From Pseudomonas sp. B21-048 (GTDB taxonomy: Bacteria; Pseudomonadota; Gammaproteobacteria; Pseudomonadales; Pseudomonadaceae): a stretch of 64,000 nt of DNA. Position 1 is the stretch's first letter. Each line of letters opens with the position of its first letter. Below the pieces are notes generated by a model, which ran no database searches, was not told the DNA's origin, and saw only the letters and a program-made list of their open reading frames with translations. A program made the position numbers and the translations under genes. Below, one piece after another: positions 1 through 8,347 of the stretch. Location: the NCBI RefSeq assembly GCF_024748615.1, contig NZ_CP087168.1, positions 2,418,001-2,482,000 on the forward strand. Reading direction: 5' to 3'.

Positions 1-2
1 GG

Positions 3-104
3 ATCAGCTTGAGCCGTTATGAGCTGATTCGCAGTGTCAGTCATTTGTACCCTCGTTACGAACGGGGGCAGATGACCCGTGTTGATTCGGGCATGCGCAA
101 GTGA
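3..104 (+). CDS. C-terminal end of an unrecognised gene (partial)
   Basis: An open frame enters from the left edge and stops at TGA 102-104. It encodes 33 residues ending ...RVDSGMRK, rich in Arg, Ser and Tyr. The frame stays open from the window edge, its codons suit this genome, and the stop lies directly against the start of a REP-type repeat (105), as is usual for repeats placed just behind genes. I do not recognise the family and no function is offered. It could be a chance open frame, since only about 100 bases are visible. Confidence 0.4.
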   Translation: MSLSRYELIRSVSHLYPRYERGQMTRVDSGMRK

Positions 105-218
105 TGATCGTTCCCACGCTCCCGCGTGGGAATGCAGCCCGGGACGCTCCGCGTCCCATCCAGAGCCGAACGCGGAGCGTCCGTTGAGGCATTCCTTTGC
201 TGCGCGTGGGAACGATCA
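105..218. repeat. REP-type double-hairpin repeat, copy 1
   Basis: First copy of a repeat of about 110 bp that begins TGATCGTTCCCACGC and ends with its complement. Inside are two hairpins (GGGACGCTCCGCGTCC and a CGGAGCGTCC-containing partner). The same design recurs at 14760, 18421 and 27186, and a one-hairpin version at 2151. The right arm here is partly degraded (TTTGCTGCGCGTGGGAACGATCA). Confidence 0.85.
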
Positions 219-319
219 ATCCGCGACCCATTCCCTCCGACCCGGTACTAAGGAACTAGCAATCTCCGCATTGCGGGCAATTGTTGCAAGGGCGGCGGCG
301 CCCAAGAATCTGCACCAGA

Positions 320-336
320 CCGGGAAAATTTCCCGG
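320..336. promoter_or_regulatory. Inverted repeat in front of the pedH-like gene
   Basis: CCGGGAAA-A-TTTCCCGG: 8-base arms around one central base, 29 bases before the ATG at 366. Position and symmetry suit an operator for a dimeric regulator, but no regulator is known from this window to bind it. A purine-rich ribosome site (GCAGAGGC) follows at about 351. Confidence 0.4.
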
Positions 337-365
337 GTATAACAAAAACCGCAGAGGCAGCCGTC

Positions 366-2141
366 ATGACCCAACCCGCACGTCGCCAACCCTTCGTTTT
401 GAGCATGCTGCTCAGTGCCATGCTGTTGTCTGGCCAGGCATTGGCCGCAGTCTCCGATCAAGACATCCTCCAGGACCCGAAGAACCCGGAGCAGGTCGTC
501 ACCAATGGCCTGGGCGTCCAGGGTCAGCGCTACAGCCCGCTGGACACCCTCAATGTCGACAACGTGAAGGATCTGCGCCCGGTCTGGGCCTTTTCGTTCG
601 GCGGGGAAAAGCAGCGCGGTCAGCAGGCACAGCCGATGATCAAGGACGGCGTGATGTACATGACCGGCTCCTACTCGCGGGTGTTCGCGGTGGATGCGCG
701 CACCGGCAGAAAGCTCTGGCAATACGATGCGCGCCTGCCCGATGACATCCGCCCGTGCTGCGACGTGATCAACCGGGGCGTTGCGCTGTATGGCGATCTG
801 GTGATTTTCGGCACCCTCGACGCCAAACTCGTGGCCCTGAACAAAGACACCGGCAAAGTGGTGTGGAGCAAGAAAGTCGCCGACCACAAGGAAGGTTATT
901 CCATCAGCGCCGCGCCATTGGTGATCAACGGCAAATTGATCACCGGCGTGGCCGGTGGCGAGTTCGGGGTGGTGGGCAAGATCGAAGCCTACGATCCGAA
1001 AAACGGCAGCCTGCTGTGGAGCCGACCAACCGTTGAAGGCCACATGGGCTATGTCTACAAGGACGGCAAAGCGGTAGAAAACGGCATCTCCGGCGGCGAA
1101 GCGGGCAAGACCTGGCCGGGCGATCTGTGGAAAACCGGCGGCGCGGCGCCTTGGCTGGGCGGCTACTACGACCCGGAAACCAATCTGCTGCTGTTCGGCA
1201 CCGGCAACCCGGCTCCCTGGAACTCGCACCTGCGTCCTGGCGACAACCTCTACTCGTCGTCGCGTCTGGCGCTGAACCCGGATGACGGCACGATCAAATG
1301 GCACTTCCAGAGCACCCCTCACGACGGTTGGGACTATGACGGCGTGAACGAACTGGTGTCATTCAATTACAGCGAAGGGGGCAAGGAAATCAAAGCCGCA
1401 GCCACGGCGGACCGTAACGGTTTCTTCTACGTGCTCGATCGCACCAACGGCAAATTCATCCGCGGCTTCCCGTTCGTGGACAAGATCACCTGGGCCAGCG
1501 GCCTGGATAAAAATGGCCGGCCGATCTACAACGAAGCCGGTCGTCCGGGGGCGCCGGGCTCTGACGCCAAAGGCAGTTCAGTCTTCGTCGCGCCAGCGTT
1601 CCTTGGGGCGAAAAACTGGATGCCGATGGCCTACAACAAAGACACCGGCCTGTTCTATGTGCCGTCCAACGAGTGGGGCATGGACATCTGGAACGAAGGC
1701 ATCGCCTACAAGAAAGGCGCGGCGTTCCTCGGTGCCGGCTTCACCATCAAACCGTTGAATGAAGACTACATCGGCGTGCTGCGCGCCATCGACCCGAAAA
1801 CCGGCAAGGAAGTCTGGCGCCACAAGAACTTCGCACCGCTGTGGGGCGGGGTGCTGACCACCAAGGGCAACCTGGTGTTCACCGGTACGCCAGAAGGTTT
1901 TCTGCAAGCGTTCAACGCCAAGACCGGCGAGAAAGTCTGGGAATTCCAGACCGGTTCCGGCGTGCTGGGCTCGCCCATCACCTGGGAAATGGACGGCGAA
2001 CAATACGTTTCGGTGCTTTCCGGCTGGGGCGGCGCGGTACCGCTGTGGGGCGGCGAAGTGGCCAAGCGCGTCAAGGACTTCAACCAGGGCGGCATGCTCT
2101 GGACGTTCAAGTTGCCTAAAGATCTGGTAGCCAAACACTGA
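366..2141 (+). CDS. pedH: PQQ-dependent alcohol dehydrogenase, lanthanide type (PedH-like)
   Basis: Periplasmic quinoprotein that oxidises alcohols to aldehydes and passes electrons to a c-type cytochrome. 591 residues, close to PedH (about 595). Residues 1-27 form a Sec signal peptide ending ALA. Adjacent Cys131-Cys132 form the disulfide ring typical of the family, and the beta-propeller tryptophan repeats (for example [11 protein letters not shown]) run through the chain. The active-site segment [11 protein letters not shown] places the catalytic Asp at 323 and a second Asp at 325. In PedH and XoxF this second Asp marks rare-earth rather than calcium use, whereas calcium enzymes have Ser or Ala there. 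The next genes are the aldehyde dehydrogenase and PQQ synthesis, which supports the role. No cytochrome c550 (exaB/pedF) gene lies beside it. Confidence 0.93.
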   Translation: MTQPARRQPFVLSMLLSAMLLSGQALAAVSDQDILQDPKNPEQVVTNGLGVQGQRYSPLDTLNVDNVKDLRPVWAFSFGGEKQRGQQAQPMIKDGVMYMTGSYSRVFAVDARTGRKLWQYDARLPDDIRPCCDVINRGVALYGDLVIFGTLDAKLVALNKDTGKVVWSKKVADHKEGYSISAAPLVINGKLITGVAGGEFGVVGKIEAYDPKNGSLLWSRPTVEGHMGYVYKDGKAVENGISGGEAGKTWPGDLWKTGGAAPWLGGYYDPETNLLLFGTGNPAPWNSHLRPGDNLYSSSRLALNPDDGTIKWHFQSTPHDGWDYDGVNELVSFNYSEGGKEIKAAATADRNGFFYVLDRTNGKFIRGFPFVDKITWASGLDKNGRPIYNEAGRPGAPGSDAKGSSVFVAPAFLGAKNWMPMAYNKDTGLFYVPSNEWGMDIWNEGIAYKKGAAFLGAGFTIKPLNEDYIGVLRAIDPKTGKEVWRHKNFAPLWGGVLTTKGNLVFTGTPEGFLQAFNAKTGEKVWEFQTGSGVLGSPITWEMDGEQYVSVLSGWGGAVPLWGGEVAKRVKDFNQGGMLWTFKLPKDLVAKH

Positions 2142-2150
2142 TCGCTGCAC

Positions 2151-2183
2151 TGATCGTTCCCACGCAGAGCGTGGGAACGATCA
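2151..2183. repeat. Single-hairpin member of the 110-bp repeat family
   Basis: TGATCGTTCCCACGC, loop AGA, then GCGTGGGAACGATCA: perfect 15-base arms, starting 10 bases after the pedH-like stop codon. It is the outer hairpin of the larger repeat without the inner half. It may also act as a transcription barrier or 3' end stabiliser. Confidence 0.85.
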
Positions 2184-2303
2184 CCTACTACCAAATAACG
2201 AGAATCCCCCTGCCAACGGCGCATTCGTCTGGCAGGCGGGGCTCTCTACTATCGGTTCATCGCCTGTTGGCCTGACAGGCATCGACCCAGACAGAGGCCC
2301 ACC

Positions 2304-3824
2304 ATGATCTACGCACAACCCGGAACACCCGGCGCCGTCGTTTCCTTCAAACCGCGCTACGGCAATTTCATCGGCGGCGAATTCGTTGCCCCGGTCAACG
2401 GCGAGTACTTCGCCAACACCTCACCGGTTACCGGTGAAGTGATCGCCGAGTTCCCGCGCTCCAGCGCCGCCGACATCGAAAAAGCCCTCGACGCCGCCCA
2501 TGCCGCCGCCGATGCCTGGGGTAAAACCTCGGCGCAGGATCGCTCGCTGGTGCTGCTGAAAATCGCCGACCGCATCGAGCAGAACCTGGAAATCCTCGCC
2601 GTCACCGAAACCTGGGACAACGGCAAGGCCGTGCGCGAAACCCTTAACGCCGACGTGCCTTTGGCTGCCGACCACTTCCGTTATTTCGCCGGTTGCATCC
2701 GCGCTCAGGAAGGCGGCGCCGCCGAGATCAACGAACTGACCACCGCCTATCATTTCCACGAACCATTGGGCGTAGTCGGGCAGATCATCCCGTGGAACTT
2801 CCCGCTGCTGATGGCTGCCTGGAAACTCGCCCCGGCCCTGGCTGCCGGCAACTGCATCGTGCTCAAACCCGCCGAACAAACGCCGCTGTCGATCATGGTG
2901 TTCGCCGAGCTGATCGCCGACTTGCTGCCGGCCGGCGTGCTGAACATCGTTCAGGGTTTCGGTCGCGAAGCCGGTGAGGCGCTAGCCACCAGCAAGCGCA
3001 TCGCCAAAATCGCCTTCACCGGTTCCACCCCGGTGGGCGCGCACATCATGCATTGCGCGGCCGAGAACATCATTCCAAGCACCGTTGAACTGGGCGGCAA
3101 GTCGCCGAACATTTTCTTCGAAGACATCATGAATGCCGAGCCGCAGTTCATCGAGAAAGCCGCCGAAGGCCTGGTGCTGGCGTTCTTCAACCAGGGCGAA
3201 GTCTGCACCTGTCCGTCCCGGGCGCTGGTGCAGGAGTCGATCTACGAGCCGTTCATGGCCGAGGTGATGAAGAAGATCGTCAAGATCAAGCGCGGCAACC
3301 CGCTGGACACCGAGACGATGGTCGGCGCCCAGGCGTCCGAGCAGCAATACGACAAGATCCTCTCGTACCTGAAAATCGCTCAGGAGGAGGGCGCCGAACT
3401 GCTCACCGGCGGCGCGGCCGAGCGTCTTGAGGGCGATTTGTCGACCGGCTATTACATCCAGCCGACCCTGCTCAAGGGCCACAACAAAATGCGCGTGTTC
3501 CAGGAAGAAATCTTCGGTCCGGTGGTGGGCATCACCACCTTCAAGGACGAAGCCGAAGCCCTGGCGATTGCCAACGACAGCGAGTTCGGCCTCGGCGCCG
3601 GCCTGTGGACCCGCGACATCAACCGTGCCTACCGCATGGGCCGGGCGATCAAGGCCGGGCGCGTCTGGACCAACTGCTACCACCTGTACCCGGCCCACGC
3701 CGCGTTCGGTGGCTACAAGAAGTCCGGTGTCGGCCGTGAGAACCACAAGATGATGCTCGACCATTACCAACAGACCAAAAACCTGCTGGTGAGCTACGAC
3801 ATCAATCCGTTGGGGTTCTTCTAA
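2304..3824 (+). CDS. exaC: NAD-dependent aldehyde dehydrogenase (ExaC/PedI type)
   Basis: Oxidises acetaldehyde and related aldehydes made by the upstream alcohol dehydrogenase to the acid. 506 residues, the normal length for the ExaC/AldB group. The family motifs are present: [16 protein letters not shown] in the nucleotide-binding domain, the glutamate motif ELGGKSPN (Glu262) and the catalytic cysteine at about Cys301 in [13 protein letters not shown], the form typical of this subgroup. The ATG at 2304 follows a GACAGAGGCCC ribosome site. It stands 162 bases behind the pedH-like gene in the same direction and is followed by pqqA, the order seen in the exa cluster of P. aeruginosa. Confidence 0.93.
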   Translation: MIYAQPGTPGAVVSFKPRYGNFIGGEFVAPVNGEYFANTSPVTGEVIAEFPRSSAADIEKALDAAHAAADAWGKTSAQDRSLVLLKIADRIEQNLEILAVTETWDNGKAVRETLNADVPLAADHFRYFAGCIRAQEGGAAEINELTTAYHFHEPLGVVGQIIPWNFPLLMAAWKLAPALAAGNCIVLKPAEQTPLSIMVFAELIADLLPAGVLNIVQGFGREAGEALATSKRIAKIAFTGSTPVGAHIMHCAAENIIPSTVELGGKSPNIFFEDIMNAEPQFIEKAAEGLVLAFFNQGEVCTCPSRALVQESIYEPFMAEVMKKIVKIKRGNPLDTETMVGAQASEQQYDKILSYLKIAQEEGAELLTGGAAERLEGDLSTGYYIQPTLLKGHNKMRVFQEEIFGPVVGITTFKDEAEALAIANDSEFGLGAGLWTRDINRAYRMGRAIKAGRVWTNCYHLYPAHAAFGGYKKSGVGRENHKMMLDHYQQTKNLLVSYDINPLGFF

Positions 3825-3839
3825 TCCCATAAGCACCCC

Positions 3840-3908
3840 ACAAGCCCTGTGGGAACGAGTCTGTGTGGCAAGCCCCTCGCCACATATGCCCGCTCCCACA
3901 GGGTTTTG
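3840..3908. repeat. REP-like nested inverted repeat
   Basis: Outer arms CCCTGTGGGA (3845-3854) and TCCCACAGGG (3894-3903) enclose a second pair, TGTGGC (3864-3869) and GCCACA (3879-3884). It lies in the 220-base gap between the aldehyde dehydrogenase gene and pqqA, so it may separate the two transcripts. The rest of the gap presumably holds the pqqA promoter, but no clear boxes were found. Confidence 0.65.
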
Positions 3909-4044
3909 TGTGGAGCTAAAGATCTGCGCAACACCCCCTACCAACGCACCCCACACCCTCCTTCGAAAGTAGCATTCGGTCATCTCATCCCCCGTGCATT
4001 AATGGACTTACCGGAATTGTCCGGCACAAGAAGAGGATTGCCCC

Positions 4045-4116
4045 ATGTGGAATAAACCCGCGTTTACCGATCTGCGCATTGGCTTCGAAGTGACGATGTA
4101 TTTCGCCAACCGTTGA
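4045..4116 (+). CDS. pqqA: PQQ precursor peptide PqqA
   Basis: A 23-residue peptide, [20 protein letters not shown] plus ANR, below the size usually reported by ORF callers. It is the substrate from which PQQ is built. Glu15 and Tyr19 of the EVTMY motif, which PqqE joins by a carbon-carbon bond, are at exactly the canonical positions. An AAGAGGA ribosome site lies 8 bases before the ATG. It opens the pqqABCE operon, and its stop is 54 bases before pqqB. Confidence 0.97.
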   Translation: MWNKPAFTDLRIGFEVTMYFANR

Positions 4117-4170
4117 TTGATCGCCCGGTCGGCCGTCGCGTTGGCCGGGCCTGCCTTCTGGAGCCATCCC

Positions 4171-5085
4171 ATGCACATCCGTGTTCTCGGTTCCGCCGCC
4201 GGCGGTGGTTTTCCGCAATGGAACTGCAACTGCCGCCAATGCGCGGCTATGCGCCACGGCAACCTGCGCGCACAACGCCGCACGCAGTCGTCCATTGCCC
4301 TGAGCGACGACGGTGTGGAGTGGGTGCTCTGCAATGCTTCACCGGATATTCGCGCGCAACTCGAAAGCTTTCCGGCGATGCAACCGGCTCGACGCCTGCG
4401 CGACACGGCGATTGCCGGCGTCGTTCTGCTGGACAGTCAAATCGACCATTGCACCGGGCTGTTGAGCCTGCGCGAAGGCTGTCCGCATTCGGTCTGGTGC
4501 ACTGAGCGGGTTCACGAAGACCTGAGCAGCGGCTTTCCCTTGTTCACCATGCTCAAACACTGGAACGGTGGCTTGCAGTGGCAACCCATCGAGCTGGATC
4601 GCGAGCCATTCAGCATCGCGGCCTGCCCACACCTGCAGTTTCGCGCGATTCCGTTGGTCAGCAATGCACCGCCGTACTCGCCCAATCGCGGCAATCCGCA
4701 ACCGGGCGACACCATCGGCCTGTTCATCGAAGACCTGCGCAGTGGTGCATCGGTTTTCTATGCCCCGGGGTTGGGACAGGTCGACGCCGAGGTATTGAGC
4801 TGGATGCAGCGCGCCGACTGCCTGCTGCTGGACGGCACGCTGTGGCGCGACGATGAAATGCGCGTGTGCGAAGTCGGCCAGAGCCTGGGCCGCGAAATGG
4901 GCCATCTGCCACAAAGCGGCCCCGGCGGCATACTCGACGTGCTGGAGGGCTTCAATCGCCAGCGCAAGGTGCTGATCCACATCAACAACACCAACCCGAT
5001 CCTCGATGAAGACTCGGCCGAGCGCGCCTTGTTGGAGCGGCGTGGGATTGAAGTGGCTTATGACGGCATGAGTATTGAGCTGTAG
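4171..5085 (+). CDS. pqqB: PqqB, PQQ biosynthesis metallo-hydrolase-fold protein
   Basis: 304 residues, the usual PqqB length. It has a metallo-beta-lactamase fold and is thought to hydroxylate the tyrosine part of the PqqE product. The N-terminal [18 protein letters not shown] is characteristic, and the Cys19-x-Cys21-x-x-Cys24 cluster that binds structural zinc is intact, as is the DSQIDH metal-site segment. The frame is open back to 4117, but I chose ATG 4171 because a TGGAG ribosome site precedes it and homologues start there. It sits between pqqA and pqqC. Confidence 0.95.
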   Translation: MHIRVLGSAAGGGFPQWNCNCRQCAAMRHGNLRAQRRTQSSIALSDDGVEWVLCNASPDIRAQLESFPAMQPARRLRDTAIAGVVLLDSQIDHCTGLLSLREGCPHSVWCTERVHEDLSSGFPLFTMLKHWNGGLQWQPIELDREPFSIAACPHLQFRAIPLVSNAPPYSPNRGNPQPGDTIGLFIEDLRSGASVFYAPGLGQVDAEVLSWMQRADCLLLDGTLWRDDEMRVCEVGQSLGREMGHLPQSGPGGILDVLEGFNRQRKVLIHINNTNPILDEDSAERALLERRGIEVAYDGMSIEL

Positions 5086-5151
5086 CGGAGGCCCCATCGC
5101 GGGCAAGATCAGACACCGCAGAACCCAACGGTTATTCCCCGGAGAACCGCA

Positions 5152-5904
5152 ATGACTGACACTCCCATGACCCCCACCCAATTCGAAGCAGCCCTGCGCG
5201 CCAAGGGTGCCTATTACCACATCCACCACCCGTTCCACCAAGCCATGTACGCCGGGCGTGCCACCCGCGAGCAGATCCAGGGCTGGGTCGCCAATCGCTT
5301 CTATTACCAGGTGAACATCCCGCTCAAGGATGCCGCCATCCTCGCCAACTGCCCGGACCGCGACGTGCGCCGGGAATGGCTGCAGCGGATCCTCGACCAT
5401 GACGGCGTCCCCGGCAGTGAAGGCGGCATCGAAGCGTGGCTACGATTGGGCGAAGCCGTGGGGCTGGATCGTGAACAAATCCTCTCGCAAGAGCTAGTGC
5501 TGCCGGGCGTACGTTTTGCCGTGGACGCCTACGTCAATTTCGCCCGTCGCGCTTGCTGGCAAGAAGCGGCCAGCAGCTCGCTGACCGAATTGTTCGCGCC
5601 ACAAATCCACCAGTCTCGGCTCGACGCCTGGCCCACCCATTACCCATGGATCGATCCGGCCGGTTACGACTATTTCCGTACGCGTCTGAGCCAGGCCCGG
5701 CGCGATGTCGAGCATGGTTTGCGCATCACCCTGGCGCACTACGTCACGGTCGAAGGCCAGCAACGCATGCTGGAGATTCTGCAGTTCAAGCTCGATGTGC
5801 TGTGGAGCATGCTCGACGCGATGAGCATGGCCTACGAGCTGGATCGCCCGCCGTATCACACCGTCACCACCGAGCAGGTCTGGCACCGGGGGATCATCCT
5901 GTGA
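5152..5904 (+). CDS. pqqC: PqqC, pyrroloquinoline-quinone synthase
   Basis: 250 residues, full length. PqqC is a cofactor-free oxidase that catalyses the last ring closure and eight-electron oxidation to PQQ. The all-helical fold's characteristic segments are visible: [12 protein letters not shown] (His23, His25, His26, His29), [15 protein letters not shown] and [10 protein letters not shown]. The ATG at 5152 follows a CGGAGAA ribosome site. Its TGA overlaps the GTG of pqqE in the string GTGA, so translation of the two is coupled; in the usual Pseudomonas operon pqqD stands between them. Confidence 0.95.
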   Translation: MTDTPMTPTQFEAALRAKGAYYHIHHPFHQAMYAGRATREQIQGWVANRFYYQVNIPLKDAAILANCPDRDVRREWLQRILDHDGVPGSEGGIEAWLRLGEAVGLDREQILSQELVLPGVRFAVDAYVNFARRACWQEAASSSLTELFAPQIHQSRLDAWPTHYPWIDPAGYDYFRTRLSQARRDVEHGLRITLAHYVTVEGQQRMLEILQFKLDVLWSMLDAMSMAYELDRPPYHTVTTEQVWHRGIIL

Positions 5905-7034
5905 GCCTGATCGAACAGCAACCCGGCCCACCGCTGTGGTTGCTGGCGGAGCTGACCTATCGCTGCCCGCTGCAATGCCCGTATTGCTCCAACCCGCTGG
6001 ACTTCGCCCAACAGGGCGAGGAGTTGAGCACGGAGGAATGGATTCGGGTGTTCCGCGAGGCGCGGGAGATGGGCGCTGCGCAACTGGGTTTTTCCGGGGG
6101 CGAGCCGTTGGTGCGCCAGGACCTGGCCGAGTTGATCAAGGCCGCGCGGGACATGGGTTACTACACCAACCTGATCACCTCAGGCATTGGTCTGACCGAA
6201 CAGAAGGTCCGCGACTTCAAGATCGCCGGGCTGGACCATATCCAGATCAGTTTTCAGGCCGCCGATGAACAGGTGAACAACCTGCTCGCCGGCTCGCGCA
6301 AGGCTTTTACCCAGAAACTGGCCATGGCCCGGGCGGTGAAAGCCCAGGGCTACCCGATGGTGCTGAACTTCGTCACCCATCGGCACAACATCGACCAGAT
6401 CGCGCAGATCATTGAACTGTGCCTGGAGCTGGAGGCGGATTTCGTCGAATTGGCGACGTGCCAGTTCTACGGTTGGGCCGAGCTCAACCGCGTCGGCCTG
6501 TTGCCGACCCGCGAACAGTTGCAGCGCGCCGAGCGCATCACCAATGAATACCGCCAGCGGCTTGAGGCCGAGGGCCACCCGTGCAAGCTGATTTTCGTGA
6601 CCCCGGATTACTACGAAGAACGCCCCAAAACCTGCATGAATGGCTGGGCCAACTTGTTTCTCGACATCACCCCGGACGGCACGGCGTTGCCTTGTCATAG
6701 CGCCCGCCAGTTGCCGGTGCAGTTTCCGAACGTGCGCGAGCACAGCCTCGACCACATCTGGAACGACTCCTTCGGCTTCAACCGTTTTCGCGGCGATGAC
6801 TGGATGAAAGAACCGTGCCGTTCCTGCGATGAAAAGCACAAGGACCTCGGCGGCTGCCGCTGCCAGGCGTTCATGCTCACCGGCGATGCCAGCAACGCTG
6901 ACCCGGTGTGCAGCAAGTCGCCGCACCACGACGTTATTCTCAAGGCCCGGGACGAAGCCAACGCGCCGGGGCAGGGCATGGAGCACCTGACCTTGCGCAA
7001 TGAAAAGGCTTCGCGGCTGATCTATCGTGGATGA
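5901..7034 (+). CDS. pqqE: PqqE, radical SAM PqqA cross-linking enzyme
   Basis: Radical SAM enzyme that joins Glu15 and Tyr19 of PqqA, normally with PqqA presented by the chaperone PqqD. 377 residues from GTG 5901; the upstream open frame is a shadow inside pqqC. The SAM cluster motif CPLQCPYC uses Cys22, Cys26 and Cys29. GFSGGEPL follows at about residue 74. The C-terminal SPASM region carries the auxiliary-cluster cysteines ([30 protein letters not shown]). The N-terminus is short (21 residues before the first cluster Cys) and contains nothing resembling PqqD, so this is not a PqqD-PqqE fusion. Confidence 0.95.
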   Translation: MSLIEQQPGPPLWLLAELTYRCPLQCPYCSNPLDFAQQGEELSTEEWIRVFREAREMGAAQLGFSGGEPLVRQDLAELIKAARDMGYYTNLITSGIGLTEQKVRDFKIAGLDHIQISFQAADEQVNNLLAGSRKAFTQKLAMARAVKAQGYPMVLNFVTHRHNIDQIAQIIELCLELEADFVELATCQFYGWAELNRVGLLPTREQLQRAERITNEYRQRLEAEGHPCKLIFVTPDYYEERPKTCMNGWANLFLDITPDGTALPCHSARQLPVQFPNVREHSLDHIWNDSFGFNRFRGDDWMKEPCRSCDEKHKDLGGCRCQAFMLTGDASNADPVCSKSPHHDVILKARDEANAPGQGMEHLTLRNEKASRLIYRG

Positions 7035-7054
7035 ATCGTGAGCTGACACAAATC

Positions 7055-7074
7055 CCTGTGGGAGCTCCCACAGG
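7055..7074. terminator. Hairpin after pqqE
   Basis: CCTGTGGGAGCTCCCACAGG is a perfect 20-base palindrome 21 bases after the pqqE stop. No run of T follows, so it is a possible transcription attenuator or REP relic rather than a certain terminator. Confidence 0.5.
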
Positions 7075-7183
7075 AATCTTCGGTGTCCCCGGGGCGGGCT
7101 GCCATCCATTGGTCTGATTGCATTCGCAGCCGGATGCTTTAGTGTGGACTTTACCTTCCAAAACAATAAAAGCAGGCTTTCCA

Positions 7184-8347
7184 ATGAGCCAGAATCTCAG
7201 CCAGCTGCGTAAATTCGTTTCGCCTGAAATCATCTTCGGTGCCGGCTGTCGGCACAACGTCGGTAATTACGCCAAGACCTTCGGCGCCCGTAAAGTGCTG
7301 GTGGTCAGCGACCCCGGGGTGATTGCCGCCGGTTGGGTCGCCGATGTCGAGGCCAGCCTGCAAGCCCAGGGCATTGATTTCTTTTTGTATAGCGACGTTT
7401 CGCCCAACCCGCGGATCGAAGAGGTCATGCTCGGCGCCGAGCTGTACCGGGAGAATCACTGCGATGTGATCGTGGCGATCGGCGGCGGCAGCCCGATGGA
7501 TTGCGGCAAAGGCATCGGCATCGTCGTCGCCCACGGACGCAACATCCTCGAATTCGAGGGCGTGGACATGTTGCGCATGCCCAGCCCGCCGCTGATCCTG
7601 ATCCCGACCACCGCTGGCACTTCGGCCGACGTGTCGCAGTTCGTGATCATCTCCAATCAGCAAGAACGCATGAAATTCTCCATCGTCAGCAAGGCCGCAG
7701 TGCCGGACGTGTCGCTGATCGACCCGGAAACCACCCTGAGCATGGACCCGTTCCTGTCGGCCTGTACCGGCATCGACGCGTTGGTCCATGCCATCGAAGC
7801 CTTTGTCTCCACCGGTCACGGGCCGCTCACCGACCCTCATGCGCTGGAGGCGATGCGGCTGATCAACGGCAATCTGGTGCAAATGATCGCCAACCCCAGC
7901 GACATCGCCCTGCGGGAAAAAATCATGCTCGGCAGCATGCAGGCCGGGCTGGCGTTCTCCAACGCGATCCTTGGCGCGGTGCATGCGATGTCCCACAGCC
8001 TCGGCGGCTTCCTCGATCTGCCCCATGGTCTGTGCAATGCGGTGTTGGTGGAACACGTGGTGGCGTTCAACTACAGCTCGGCGCCGGAGCGCTTCAAGGT
8101 GATTGCCGAGACCTTCGGTATTGATTGCCGTGGCCTCAATCATCGGCAGATTTGCGGGCGTCTGGTCGAACACTTGATCGCCCTCAAACACGCCATCGGC
8201 TTCCACGAAACCCTGGGCCTGCACGGGGTGAGTACGGCGGACATTCCGTTCCTGTCGCAACATGCCATGGATGACCCGTGCATCCTTACCAACCCGCGCG
8301 AATCCAGTCAGCGCGACGTCGAGGTCGTCTATGGCGAAGCCCTCTGA
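7184..8347 (+). CDS. ercA: Iron-containing alcohol dehydrogenase, ErcA type
   Basis: 387 residues, the length of ErcA. It is a group III (Fe-dependent) NAD alcohol dehydrogenase. The glycine-rich nucleotide segment AIGGGSPMDCGKG, the metal-binding GIDALVHAIE, and the histidines of AMSHSLGG and LPHGLCN are all present. I chose ATG 7184, preceded by AGCAGG, over the upstream ATG at 7118. In P. aeruginosa and P. putida the equivalent gene lies in the alcohol-oxidation cluster and takes part in controlling it, so a sensing or regulatory role is as likely as a catabolic one. The next gene overlaps its end by 17 bases. Confidence 0.85.
   Translation: MSQNLSQLRKFVSPEIIFGAGCRHNVGNYAKTFGARKVLVVSDPGVIAAGWVADVEASLQAQGIDFFLYSDVSPNPRIEEVMLGAELYRENHCDVIVAIGGGSPMDCGKGIGIVVAHGRNILEFEGVDMLRMPSPPLILIPTTAGTSADVSQFVIISNQQERMKFSIVSKAAVPDVSLIDPETTLSMDPFLSACTGIDALVHAIEAFVSTGHGPLTDPHALEAMRLINGNLVQMIANPSDIALREKIMLGSMQAGLAFSNAILGAVHAMSHSLGGFLDLPHGLCNAVLVEHVVAFNYSSAPERFKVIAETFGIDCRGLNHRQICGRLVEHLIALKHAIGFHETLGLHGVSTADIPFLSQHAMDDPCILTNPRESSQRDVEVVYGEAL

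Noticed and set aside
105..218. CRISPR-like repeats
   Set aside because: The repeats are far apart, palindromic in the REP manner and have no regular spacers or cas genes.
216..1322. 368-codon open frame on the minus strand opposite the PedH-like gene
   Set aside because: It mirrors the high-GC coding frame of a clear quinoprotein gene; its protein has no recognisable motif and is rich in shadow-frame residues (Arg, Ala, Gly, His).
5553..5900. N-terminal extension of pqqE into pqqC, as a possible fused PqqD
   Set aside because: The extra residues are the out-of-frame reading of pqqC and do not resemble PqqD; GTG 5901 gives the normal PqqE start.
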